Origin: Spongilla lacustris
Lineage: Eukaryota; Porifera; Demospongiae; Spongillida; Spongillidae
Direction of reading: 5' to 3'
DNA length: 64,000 nt
Assembly (NCBI GenBank): GCA_949361645.1
Contig: OX442423.1
Span: 8,513,459-8,577,458, forward strand
Below, one piece after another: positions 51,301 to 62,608 of this stretch (position 1 is its first letter; each line of letters opens with the position of its first letter). Under the pieces are notes generated by a model. It was not told the origin of the DNA, ran no database searches, and saw only the letters and a program-made list of their open reading frames with translations. Made by a program: the position numbers and the translations under genes.

Positions 51301-52408
51301 TTAAAACTGGAACTTTCCCCATACCTATTCCGTTATTTTTTACTGAAGGAATAACATACAACGTTACAATTTAAATGAAAGCACACCCTTAGAGGTTTTC
51401 TAAGCAGATAACCTCAACAGCACTGGATGGAGGCTTGAATGCTCACTGACCCTTCACATATGGATGGTACGAGGCTTCCATAAATGGCACTCACATGACA
51501 CAAAAGTATTCTTTAAGCCGTAGACACAACGATATACATGTAGCCTAGCTATGAGACAAAATCAGGTCTGCGCACAAGTTACTGCGTGCTGCTTGAGATG
51601 CTGGTATAGGCTATTATTAGCTCTGAGAGAGCTGGAAGGTATGTGATCAATTCTTACATTTCATTTTTGCGTGTCTACTAACCCGCGTGTGTGCGTCTCA
51701 GATTCACTAACTCACAGAATGGCACCGCATATCAATCTGTACGTACCACACCGTTCATTGCCTCTCTGTGCGATTGTGCTAATTGAGGCGCACCACATTC
51801 GATGCTTGTAAACATGGATAATTGGCTTAGAGGAAAGCTAATTAAAAGTGGACTCGCAACACCCACGTAGGAGGTGGGGCATACGGAGTTGCATCCGCCT
51901 TCGAATTGTATCACGTGATGTGACACCCACTAGAAGGTGGGGCATCAGGTCTGATGCCGCCTCCGTATTATCACGTGACTATAACAGCGATTTAATCACG
52001 AGATTAAGTCTTAGGACGAGTTCTTGTGCGCATGCGTATGCGAAGAAAAATAGGCAGTGGATCGTAGTTTCAGTTTAGTAGATGGAAAAAATCCAATATG
52101 TTTATCGAAGCTTCACAACCAATACCTGAACACAGACGAACTTTTAAATCAGTTAATTTGTTGTGCTTATTAAAATTAATTAGCATTATTAATAATGTAT
52201 TAATTAAATTAATTGAAAAAAATTTGAGGAAACCGACCAACTTTGTGTCAAAATACCAGATTTTTTGCTCCATCCTATCAAAAGTTAGTCACAATCAAAA
52301 GCGTTGCGTTCATTCGTGGACACCCTGTATTATACTGATAAGTCCGTGCGTATATATCCGGTCAATCGATGTATAACTTCTTGCCGCCCAACACACAAAT
52401 TGAAACAG

Positions 52409-55400
52409 ATGCGACTCTGAAGTGGTCCATCCAGGGGACGGACGGAGTGTGCACTGACTCGGTTGCTGCCATTCTAGCCGCTGAAGCGTTTGTTGCCATC
52501 GCATCGCTGGCAACCATCGCTATTGTAGGATGCCTCTGCTACAGAAACTGTCGGTTGGCGGTAAAACAGCCGCAAACATTTGAAATGGAGAGCCAGATCA
52601 GGTTAGAACGCACAGCCACACCCTTTTTTTCGGGATGTGAACTGCCATGTCAGTGTCTGCATGTGATCTGCGTTATAACTCTTCCACGCAAATTATAAAA
52701 AACTTGTGCACTATATAACAAGAATTAATCACGTGATGTATGCAGGAATTTGCCGCATACCCCCGACATGCATGCATATGGCCACGTACGTATATTCTGC
52801 CGCGGACTCTCCAGTCAAATAGTCGGCTCGTTTCAGTTATATACACTCTTTTTGATATTTCACTTACATGTACAATGTATACGTCAGCCCCCCCGACTCC
52901 GCACTGTATTCCGTGGTTCAAAACTTGCACCCCAAGAATGACGTGGACTTGAAATGTCAAGCAGCTGACCCCGTCGTAACAATCAATGCAGAAACACTAC
53001 TAAACGTGGCAAAGATTGACGAAGAAGTGATAATTGAGTAAGTGCGTATTAGCAGTCAGTGGTGATTAGATGAATATACCCCGCGTGTGTATATACATGC
53101 ATTATAAAATGATACGGTTAAACATAGACCCCTTGCCGCCTCATCCCAGGAACTGAGGATCTTCATCAAAACATTAGAGGCCATATTTGCTTTGGACCAA
53201 AACGCTTACACTACAATACAACCCATAAACCATTGTTCCAAGTTAGGTTAAGTCTAAGCTGTTCTTATTACATCATTCGTACGTAATGAAAACACAAATT
53301 CTAAATTTTTGGGGCCCAAAACAATATGGCCGCTAATGTTTTGAGCAACACTTTAGCTTTAAAGTATCTAATACGTGCTTTGGTGGTAATCCAATCTTCA
53401 ATGATAAGCAATGTCCGTTTCTCGGCTACCACAGTAAAGAAATAAATATTAAAACCGTCGATTTTAACTGAACTTAGCTCAGTGCACAGTAATTTAAAAT
53501 TTTCAGTGCAGCTGTCACCGCCATTAGTGCCATATACAAAATCGCGGTTCTTCTAGCTGTGGAGACGACGTGCGTGGTGATTAGTTGACCAGTTACAGAG
53601 AGATCCACATGTGATCTGCGCTGCGACTCCTCCAAGCAAGTAGGAATCACATGCATGATGCAAGCAGGCAACATGTTTTTATATTATACATATATGTGTA
53701 TAATGTTATTCTTATTTTGTTTGTATACTGTAAACTATAAAATAATTAGAAGAATTTTCAAAACAGCCCCCCCGACTCGGCACTGTATTCCGTGGTTCAA
53801 AACTTGCACCCCAAGAATGACGTGGACTTGAAATGTCAAGCAGCTGATCCCGTCGTAACAATCAATGCAGAAACACAACTAAACGTGGCAACTAAGAGCG
53901 AAGAGGTGATAAATGTGTAAGTTATACATGTATATATATATATGAGAGCGCTAACGCGAAAATGATATGGTTAAACATGTATTTCCTGCCCTTATATTTA
54001 AAATCCGAATGCCTAAGACGCGAGGTGTCATGATCATTCAAGTTATAACTGAACTGATGATAAGAAATTTGTACACTGATCGTTTAGCTTTTTATTTTTA
54101 TTTTTATTTTATTTTGTGTGCCTTGGAAACAACATGTGTGCTGACTAGTATCTTATATGCAGAATACTAGCGTAAATATTAAAAACTGGATAATTCCGCT
54201 GATTTTGACTAAACTTGTACTGAACTGCCGCACTGACTGCTGTTTTATCAGCTGCATGCCTTTGATATTTCATTTACATCTATACAATATACATGTATAC
54301 ATCAGTGCCCCCGACTCGGCACTGTATTCCGTGGTTCGAAAATCGTACCCCAAGAATGACGTGGACTTGAAATGTCAAGCAGCTGATCCCGTCGTAACAA
54401 TCAATGCAGAAACGCAACTAAACATGGCAACGAAGAGCGAAGAGGTGATAAATGTGTAAGTTATACGTGTATATATATGAGAGCGCTAACGCGAAAATGA
54501 TATGGTTAAACATACACATACATGTATTTCCTGCCCTTATATTCAAAATCCGAATGCCTAAGACGCGAGGTGTCATTATCATTCAAGCTATATATAAACT
54601 GACGATAAGAAATTTTTACACTGGTCGTTTAGCTTTATTTTGTGTGCCTTGGAAACAACACGTGCGCTGACTAGTATCTTAATTGTATGCAGGATACCGT
54701 AAATATTAAAAACTGGATAATTCCGCCGATTTTGACTAAACTTGTACTGAACTGCCGCACTGACTGTTGTTTTATCAGCTGCATACCTTTGATATTTCAT
54801 TTACATCTATACATGTATATATACATGCATCAGTGCCCCAGACTCCGCACTGTATTCCGTGGTTCAAAAATCGCATGTGGACTTGAAATGTCAAGCAGCT
54901 GATCCCGTCGTAACAATCAATGCAGAAACACAACTAAACGTGGCAAAGAAGAGCGAAGAGGTGATGAGGCCGCCTGGTCTTCATACCTGCTGCATGCGTG
55001 GGGAAAGTGAAAGCTGCAGTTCATGATTAGATGACGCAGGCAATAGTGCATGTATGTTACGCTAACGCTAGTTAAATATAATTCATATTTTCTGGCAATG
55101 TGCATGCACCATACTGATAATGGTTAATGCCCAAGACGAAGGCATGATAATCATAATAAGGGCTGACTAGTACATAATACATGCATGCTTGCATGGCAAT
55201 CCAATTTTCAACGCATAACAAAAGCCCATTTCACGCATGGGAAAGCGGCTACTATATACTGTAAATAAATAAATATTAAAACTGAACTGAACTGCAGCTT
55301 TCACTTTCCCCACGCATGCAGCAGGTATGAAGACCAGGCGGCCTCATCACTAGATGCCTGTGCTGCTGCAGTCGACGTGTACGATCATCTTCCTAAGAAA

Positions 55401-55433
55401 ACCGTCACCCCGGAACCGGAAACACGTTTTTAA
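52409..55433 (+). CDS. Single-pass membrane protein with tandem duplicated tail exons
   Basis: Exon 52409-52601 encodes a short outer segment, a membrane helix (AILAAEAFVAIASLATIAIV, residues following VCTDSV) and CYRNCRLAVKQP. Four tail-exon copies follow: 52888-53037, 53767-53916, 54306-54455, and a broken one at 54834-54968. The three intact copies are each 150 bp, phase 2 to 2, and encode PPDSALYSVVQNLHPKND, DVDLKCQAADPVVTINAET and EVI(I/N)(E/V). Because they are symmetrical, any number can be included. The last exon (55325-55433) encodes YEDQAASSLDACAAAVDVYD and ends PEPETRF. Copy 4 lost about 15 bp and its donor. Upstream exons with the signal peptide and main ectodomain were not found; the giant element begins 80 bp upstream and may have separated them. 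Family unknown; the tyrosines suggest a signalling tail. Confidence 0.7.
54961..55350. repeat. 63-bp perfect inverted repeat spanning a splice acceptor
   Basis: 54961-55023 is the exact reverse complement of 55288-55350, with a 264-bp spacer. The right arm contains the acceptor and first 26 bases of the last exon of the membrane-protein gene. The left arm is fused to tail-exon copy 4. In the pre-mRNA the arms would form a 63-bp stem. Confidence 0.9.
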
Positions 55434-55778
55434 TTACTCGAGCTGCTCCGTGACAGATAATTTTTGTTTTTTAATTGTCATAATAATTTTTTTTAATTGA
55501 TATGCGTAACTGACACGCAGCTTTTAATGTTTAAAAATAAATTTATATCTTATGTACCGGTGTCAGAGGCATAAATGATTAAGCTATAAATGACGTGTAC
55601 CTCACTTCAGTACGAATTCGCGGGTATTGTCGAGGATGATCTACGTTGGAATTCTATATATAAGGGCACTTCAATGACCGAAGAAACAGGTTACATGTTA
55701 CAGAAGCTGCATATATAGTTGGCGACCTGCAATCAGCTTTTAGAACCAAAGGGAATACGGTTCGGAGGGGACTGTATT

Positions 55779-56907
55779 CAGGGTTGCCGAAGGCCAGCCC
55801 GGCCTGCCAGGTCGGCCTGCCAGGCCGGACATTTAGCTTGGCCTGGCAGGCCGGACCGTGACCTGGCAGGCCGGCAGGCCGGGATCCACCCACTTATTAT
55901 AATAAATTATTAATTCATTTCGCGATGTCTGTAGCTATATATGGGACAGTTTCCGAGATAACTTCCTATACAGTTTTATAACATTATAGAATAATCGTGT
56001 TATAACATTTGAATTGCTGTATCTGCCGAACAATAAAGGCTATCAACTTCCTATTTTCAACACTTCATACTACACCATTGCCCTATAGGGTAAAATACAT
56101 GTACACTTTTGTGTCTTGCACTTGCTCAGTACCATCATTGCAACGTTAGATACCCCACCAAGTTCAAACCCAACATAACTTTCTGTAGGAGTAATCAAAT
56201 CGCTTCAAATTCGGTTTGTAGGTAGAGAGGTCCTATATCTATCGATTTGTTCTGTTCGTTAATTTTTATGCCATACGTTACGGAGATATAGTTGAACAAA
56301 CTATACGTGCACTTTTTCCCGCTCGATACGCGGCAATGATATAATCACCACCTCCCATACTTTGAGCGGGACGCGATTTGCCCAAATCATCGGCGCGAAT
56401 CGAGCGGGAAAATGTGCACGTACGTAGTTTGTTCAACTATATCTCCGTAATGGATGGCATAAAAATTAACAAACAGAACAAATCGAAAGATATAGGACCT
56501 CTCTACCTACAAACCGAATTTGAAGCGATTTGATTACTCCTACAGATAGTCTGAGATACATAACATGCAGTGATGCAAACAGCGCGCTTGCTATCTAAAG
56601 ACTTGTAATTAACCATGCATTGTGCTTCAGCATGACACACGCCTCCAAACGTTGAGGGAGTAGGTTCCATCTCTGGCGCTGTTGAATCAGCTTAGCTCGC
56701 GAAAACACCCGCTCGGATGGAGCTGAAGATGTATGAATTTTTAATAAATTGTTTAATAATATCATAATGTATTGTGGTTAGCCATGAATTTTTAATATAT
56801 TGTTTAATAACATCAATTTATCCGACCTGGCAGGCCGGCCTGGCAGGCCGGGGCTGTCAGGCCGGCCGGTCACAGGCCGGACCCCGGCCTGACTTTCGGC
56901 AACCCTG
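55779..56907. mobile_element. hAT-type MITE, 1129 bp, with a nested foldback element
   Basis: Termini CAGGGTTGCCGAA and TTCGGCAACCCTG, flanked by the exact 8-bp duplication ACTGTATT at 55771-55778 and 56908-56915. Subterminal regions hold repeated GGCCTGGCAGGCCGG palindromes in both ends. The interior (55935-56560) is a copy of the GGGACAGT foldback family seen at 60.3-62.4 kb, truncated at its right end. Confidence 0.9.
55935..56560. mobile_element. Foldback element, truncated copy nested in a MITE
   Basis: Starts TATATATGGGACAGTTTCCG. Positions 56190-56355 pair with 56380-56545 as inverted repeats around a short GC-rich loop. The right end stops inside the arm (…CTCCTACAGATAG), without the terminal GGGACAGT complement. 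Confidence 0.8.
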
Positions 56908-57000
56908 ACTGTATTCCTTAGGGAATGAGTCCGGTTAATTAGTTTTGTATACAGCCAGGGAACTCGGCTCAGGGGACCGTATTCCCTAGGGATATGGGTC

Positions 57001-57161
57001 CGGGGGGGGGAGGGGAGGGGGGGAGGGGGAGGGGGAGGGGGAGGGGGAGGGGGGAGGGGGGAGGGGGAGGGGGAGGGGGGAGGGGGGAGGGGGGAGGGGG
57101 GGAGGGGGAGGGAGGGGGAGGGGGGAGGGGGGAGGGGGGGAGGGGGGGAGGGGGAGGGGGG
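57001..57161. repeat. G-rich (GGGGGA)n tract
   Basis: 160 bp of G runs of four to eight separated by single A on the plus strand, with many potential G-quadruplex registers. The flanks carry related GGGAATACGG/CCGTATTCCC words (55750, 56960, 57165, 57200), suggesting local duplication. Confidence 0.95.
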
Positions 57162-57812
57162 ACTGTATTCCCCCGGACCAAATATTTCCCCGGACCGTAT
57201 ACCCTGACACCGTATGCCATGCACAGAATGACACAACCGATGGAAAGTTTCCAATGCAATTAAAGTCAAATGCTAAGCTACTCCAATGTCAAATGTTTGG
57301 CACCATGCAGGCTGACCATGCATATACAATGTACATGTATATGTATACTATACATAGGTCCAGCGGATCACGTGATACTCATGTTTTATTAATTTGGTTG
57401 GCAAGTGTGTACATATGCTCGACATATACTAATGGACGGTGTACTAAAATCTGGCTGCCAAAGTCGTTACAAGCAGAAATTGGAACCTGTTGGTATGCTG
57501 TTAAGTTGTGTCCCATACTTGGAATCTAACAGCCATCGCGATATGTCGTTGTGGCCACGGAAACCAAACAAATGAACTAGGAAAGAGTATGGGCATATTT
57601 TTCATTAAAGAACTGGCACGTATACCCAGGAGCAGCTGCTTTCATGGCAGCAGCTCGAAGCCTACAATTTCTTCGAGTCTCCTGTTTTCGTAATGGCATT
57701 CGGACTGCGTGGTATAGGGGTCAAAGCCCTAGCCAGCGCTCACCTGATTTTGCACGATGACGTGAAGCTTGGATGGTAGCTAAGCCAGCCAGACGGTTCT
57801 ATTTTTTTCTGG

Positions 57813-57990
57813 TCACTGCACATGCACGGCTGGATAAGTATTTAATCTCTCTTGCTTCCTAAACGAGAACACAGTCGGGACGAAGTCTACATCATTGCTG
57901 AGGTTGGGGACCCGACTGATGTTTGCTAGGTAGGACACTAACAGGTTTTCCTGAGCGTAAACGGACACAGTGAAACTGAAGCGCTCGATC
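57813..57990 (-). CDS. Terminal exon of an unidentified protein
   Basis: After a CCCATGTAG acceptor the minus strand is open for 59 codons, IERFSFTVSVYAQENLLVSY to the stop after HVQ, with coding-like composition (LANISRVPNLSNDVDFVPTV). Phase 2 entry is required. Earlier exons were not identified. An open stretch at 58400-58530 (LTNETASPASSDEVTTSTT) may or may not belong to it. I do not recognise the family. Confidence 0.4.
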
Positions 57991-58140
57991 CTACATGGGA
58001 ATGACACATACATACCAGATACAAAGTATGGTCACCACAGATCCGCGAGTGTACTATGCATGGGCAGAGATAATATATAGATTATCTCTGGCATGGGCAT
58101 CCAGTAGTTGGGCGTAGCCCGACCATACGCGACGGTCTGG

Positions 58141-58245
58141 CTACGGCCAACCAGTTCTACCTTTGTCTTCAGGGATGACCCTTAGATGGCTACAATGTTC
58201 ACCATGGTGATTTTTACAACCAATCGCACAGCACTGAACTAACAA
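58141..58245 (-). pseudogene. THAP-like zinc-finger fragment
   Basis: The minus strand reads VQCCAIGCKNHHGEHC, then HLRVIPEDKGRTGW, stop. The CCAxGC start, and a hydrophobic-x-x-IP-x-D(K/P) stretch ending in W about 25 residues later, resemble the N-terminal half of a THAP domain. THAP domains are found in P-element-type transposases and host factors. The second Cys-His pair is absent. It lies beside a homopolymer G run typical of mobile-element ends in this window. Confidence 0.3.
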
Positions 58246-58399
58246 CCATTTCTTGGGGGGGGGGGGGGGCAAAAAAAAAAAGTTATAGACACCATCCCAA
58301 AAATTCTTAAAATCAAGGGCCAGGTCAACCCCCCCCTTCGAACACGCCCATTTTTCGGGCACGCCCCTTAAAATCATTACGGAATTGACAATTGACCAC

Positions 58400-59468
58400 A
58401 CCTACAATGAAGATAATATTACAAATTGCAAGCAGGCTTCGTTGCAGATTGCTGTTGTAGATGTTGTCACTTCGTCGCTTGAAGCTGGAGACGCTGTTTC
58501 ATTTGTCAGTCTCTCGTGCCATGACGTAATGTACGGGCTGTAGGCCTATCGAATATTACATCCCTGTCCATCAATTAAGGTTTGCGGTACTCCAACAAGA
58601 TTTTGAAGAACGGCACGTATTATCGTTCATGACTCGGTAAAGTACTCGTTTAAACAATAGCATTTGGGGCTTGCTCGCGTGAGGTGTGAGTAGGCGCGTG
58701 ACTGTGACCATTCTACTAGTGACGTGAGCTCATGCATGTTACTTAGTACCAGGTTTATCCGTGGCTTACTTTATCTTTACATTGCTTTGCGACGCTTCGA
58801 TTGATGCACTACTGGGTAGTGAATTGATGTCATCACTTATATGAAGGCAACGCCCACGAATCGTGTCGCAGTCACGTGATAATATGCTTTCCACGACGAA
58901 ATAGCTTACAATCGCACTAGATAGGCAGTTAAGCCCTATCTTTGCACGAATTGGACACCCATGAACACTACAAACAATATGACTCCATCATTATGTTGCT
59001 GTAGTGCGTGCTAAAGTGCAAAAAAAAAAAATTAAGAAAAGTGATGAATTTTTTTCAAAATTTTTTTTTGGCCAAGACCCCCCCTCCCCCCCCCCCCCCC
59101 CTAACTTTCATAACTCATAACTTTTTTTCCTAGACCCCCCTGAATAAAAGAATAGCATATTCGTGATGCTCTTAATGAGCTCTTCAAAGTTGGGGGATGG
59201 TGTCTTCTACTTTGTTTTTTGCCGCCCCTCTCTCGGCACGGACAATAAATTTGCCAACCAAATTTAATATTCATTGATTTTGGTCACGTGCTTGAGTGCC
59301 CATTGGATCTATGTATACCGGTACGGTATGTATCGCATAGTAACGGTAAAAATTGCCTCGCGAGAGGAAGGAAGCTATTATACATACATGTATAGGTGGT
59401 CTGAACACATGCACGTGCTGACAGTACGAAGGAAAAATGATGCCCTCCAGCCTCCAGTATTCTATACT
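58400..59468. other. Non-coding with homopolymer tracts
   Basis: No exon supported beyond the weak stretch mentioned under the 57.8 kb entry. A/T and C runs at 59018-59140 bracket a transposon-like segment (AGACCCCCC … AGACCCCCCTG), but ends and duplications are not clear. Confidence 0.35.
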
Positions 59469-59583
59469 AGTCTCGGCCCCAGACCCAACGGACGCAGCTG
59501 CGGATGGATTACATCACCGCTACGCGACGTAGCGGTGATGTAATCCATCCGCAGCTGCGTCCGTTGGGTCTGGGGCCGAGACT
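59469..59583. mobile_element. 115-bp perfect palindrome with flanking direct repeats
   Basis: Arms 59469-59524 and 59528-59583 are exact reverse complements (56 bp each) around CGA. The arm starts AGTCTCGGCCCCAGACCC. The direct repeat ATTCTATACT flanks it at 59459-59468 and 59585-59594, one base outside the right arm. This looks like a miniature insertion. Related single-copy words occur at 62800 (TCTCGTACCCAGACCC, CAGCTGCGGATGG), 9690 (ACATCACCGCTACG) and 36412/36478. Confidence 0.85.
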
Positions 59584-59601
59584 AATTCTATACTACACGT
59601 A

Positions 59602-59806
<205 letters not shown>

Positions 59807-60340
59807 TGCGTGCACGCTGAACACAACAGAATAATTGTGCATGTGTATATAGACACACGGGCGCATCAAAGTGTGACAACATGCACAGATTACATTTGAA
59901 CGCGCTGTTTATTTAGCTAAGCATATTCTACACCTGAAAGTGCAGGTCCATATAAGTAGCTATATATACAGTGCTGCAGCCGTTTGCGTTCTACGTCGCG
60001 CAATTATATAACGCGGAGGATCTGACTATACAGCGCATCATAATGCTGAAATGCCCTAGTAAGTCAATTGTGCGTGTACCGTAGAGTACGTGTACCAAGC
60101 CCCGCCCCACCACAAAATGGCTCGTGTTTGAACGAGCGTACTGTCGTAATTTCAAGAGCCGCTGCGCGCCGTTCTTCACAGTCTTGTTAGAATGCCATTT
60201 CTTTCCTGAAATGTTGAAACAGGTACGCGCTAGCGTTAATGATTAAAACGACACGCTCACTATACTGTATAGTATTATCTATACCATGCATGCATGCATT
60301 AATTTTGTATTTTATAATAATAATTATTGTTGTTCAGGTA

Positions 60341-61170
60341 TATGGGACAGTGTCCAGCAAAATCGGGCTTGTGGGGTTATAATTTTATCACTATAAGAAT
60401 TGCATGTTACACTAAACAACACATCGTTGCAACCGTACAACCTTTTCATTTCAAGTTTCGTACACTTGTTTCCACATCATCTCTCTATGTTCGTGTCCAT
60501 TTTGAAGCTCTAGTTATTTTCCATGGCGTCAGTGCAAAGATCGCTAACACAAGAGGTTAGAATTCCTCATTTCTCCACGTATGAGTGTTGAAAACGCGTC
60601 AAATTCGGGTTGTACATAGAGGAGTCCTGTAGCTATTGGTTTGTTCTGTTCGTTAATTTCCACATCATCCGTTACGGAGATACAGTTGATTAAACTACGG
60701 GCACGTTTTCCCGCTTGATTCGCGCCAATGATTTTGGCAAATCACGTCCCGCTCAGTGTATGGGGAAGCGGTGATTATAACATTGGCGCGAATCAAGCGG
60801 GAAAACGTGCATGTAGTTTGCTCAACTGTATCTCCGTAACGGATAACACAGAAACTAACGAACAGAACAAATCAATAGCTACAGGACTCCTCTATGCACA
60901 TTCTGAATTTGACGCGTTTTCAGCACTCGTACGTGGAGAAATGTGAAATTCTAACCTGTTGGATTAGCAATCTTTGCACTGACGCCATGGAAAATTGTCA
61001 GAGCGCCAAAATGGATAAGAACATAGAGAGATGATGTAGGAACATGTGTACAAAATTTGGAAGGAAAAGGTTGTACCGTTGCAAAGATGTGTTGTTTAGT
61101 ATAACGTGCAATTTTTATAGTGATAAAAATATAACCCCACAAGCCCGATTTTGCTGGACACTGTCCCATA
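60341..61170. mobile_element. Full-length foldback element, 830 bp
   Basis: Starts TATGGGACAGTGTCCAGC and ends with the complement. The two halves are inverted repeats for nearly their whole length around a centre near 60750 (GCAAATCACGTCCCGC). No open frame of note; the 60-90-codon frames are mirror translations of the arms. Confidence 0.9.
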
Positions 61171-61200
61171 TATATATATAATAATTATTATAATTATATA

Positions 61201-62027
61201 TATATGGGACAGTTTCCGCGAAAACTTCCTATGTTTTATAACATTATAAAACTATAGTGCTATAACGTTTGAATCGCTATATCGTCCGAACGCTAAAGGC
61301 TATCGACTTCCTATTTTCAACAGTTCATACTACACCATTTCTCTATAATAAATTACATTTTGGAGTCTTGAACTTGCTCCACACCTGTATTGCAACGTTC
61401 GATACCCCACCGGGTTCAAACCCACCATAACTTTAGGTAGGAGTAATCAAATCGCTTCAATTTCGGTTTTTATGTACAGAGGTCCTATACCTATCGATTT
61501 GTTCTGTTCGTTAATTTTTATTCCATCCGTTATGGAGATACTGTTGAATAAACTACGTGCACTTTTTCCCGCTCGATTCGCGCCAATGATGTAACCACCG
61601 CCTCCCCATACATTGAGCGGGACGCGATTTGCCCAAATCCTTGGCGCGAATCAAGCGGGAAAAGTGGACTTACTTTGTTCAACTGTATCTCCGTAACGAA
61701 TGGCATAAAAATTAACGAACAGAATTAATAGATAGGTATGGGACCTCTCTACCTACAAACCGAATTTGAAGCGATTTGATTACTCCTACAGAAAGTTATG
61801 TTGCGTTTGAACCAGGTGGGGTATCGAACGTTGCAATGCTGGCACAGAGCAAGTGCAAGACACCAAAATGTATTTTACCATAGAGCAATGGTGTAGTATG
61901 AAGTCATTAAAATAGAAAGTCGATAGCCTTTACCGTTCGGACGATATAGCGATTCAAACGTTACAGCACAATTATTTTATAATGTTATAAAACATAGGAA
62001 GTTTTCGCGGAAACTGTCCCATATATA
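61201..62027. mobile_element. Full-length foldback element, second copy
   Basis: Starts TATATGGGACAGTTTCCGCG and ends with its complement. Arms pair around about 61620. Shared family words are GGAGTAATCAAATCGCTTCA, GATTTGTTCTGTTCGTTAAT and TTCCCGCTCGATTCGCG. It lies 30 bp from the preceding copy, with AT-rich sequence between. Confidence 0.9.
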
Positions 62028-62030
62028 TAT

Positions 62031-62445
62031 ATACATGGGACAGTTCACGACAAAATGAGCCTTCGTATATATATATAAAATGTTATAAAATTCCCTTATG
62101 TTTGAATCGCTATAACTTCTGAACGGTAAAAGCTATCGACTTCCTATTTTCAACACTTCATACCACACCATTTCTCTATTTTAGAATCCATTTTGGAGTC
62201 TTGCACTTGCTCCGTGCCAGTATTGCAATGTTCGATACCCCACCGGGTTCACACCCGCCATAACTTTAGGTAGGAGTAATGAAATCGCTTCAAAATCGGT
62301 TTGTAGGTAGAGAGGTCCTATACCTATCGATTTGTTCTGTTCGTTAATTTTTATGTCATCCGTTACGGAGATACAGCGGCGCAAAGTTGGTACACGTTTC
62401 CCGCTCGAATCGCGCCGTTGGACGTGCGAGGCCCGCTTCCATTCA
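62031..62445. mobile_element. Half foldback element
   Basis: Starts ATACATGGGACAGTTCACGA immediately after the previous copy and contains only the left arm, ending after TTTCCCGCTCGAATCGCGCC. No right arm follows. Confidence 0.8.
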
Positions 62446-62608
62446 TCAAAGCACATGAATATGCAACTACTTCCTGTGGGCCGAGACTTTGATAACTTAT
62501 AGCCACACCCATACTGCGCTAGCTAGATCTGATGGGTAAGTATTTAATGTATCGTCCCTGTCACAGTTGTTATTCGTTATCTCCTATGTAGATAACGGAT
62601 ATGGCGAC

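Larger units (their letters stand above)
40060..52327. mobile_element. 12.27 kb giant foldback element with TA target duplication
   Basis: The ends are CAGGGTGTCCACGAATGA at 40060 and its complement ending at 52327, bounded by TA at 40058-40059 and 52328-52329. The inverted similarity starts at the termini (the first 270 bp are nearly identical) and continues inwards. Matching pairs include 40680/51660, 41045/51285, 42250/48640, 43240/46810, 43600/46540 and 44000/46130. The centre is near 44970. The arms are built of diverged repeats carrying GGTGTGCTTTCATT, TTTTAGATGATTT and TTAAGAGACTCCTGTT words on the left, and their complements on the right. CAGGGTGTCC ends with TA duplication are typical of Tc1/mariner-type elements. 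No transposase is recognisable, so it looks non-autonomous or of unknown type. The right arm is longer because of an internal duplication and an insertion. Confidence 0.85.

Noticed and set aside
57254..57693. Plus-strand open frames of 61-91 codons
   Set aside because: No domain, no splice signals in phase, and ordinary composition; treated as chance frames.
60327..62456. Open frames of 72-91 codons with GQCPAKSGLWGY and similar
   Set aside because: The same peptide appears on opposite strands because the elements are palindromic. They are mirror translations of foldback arms.
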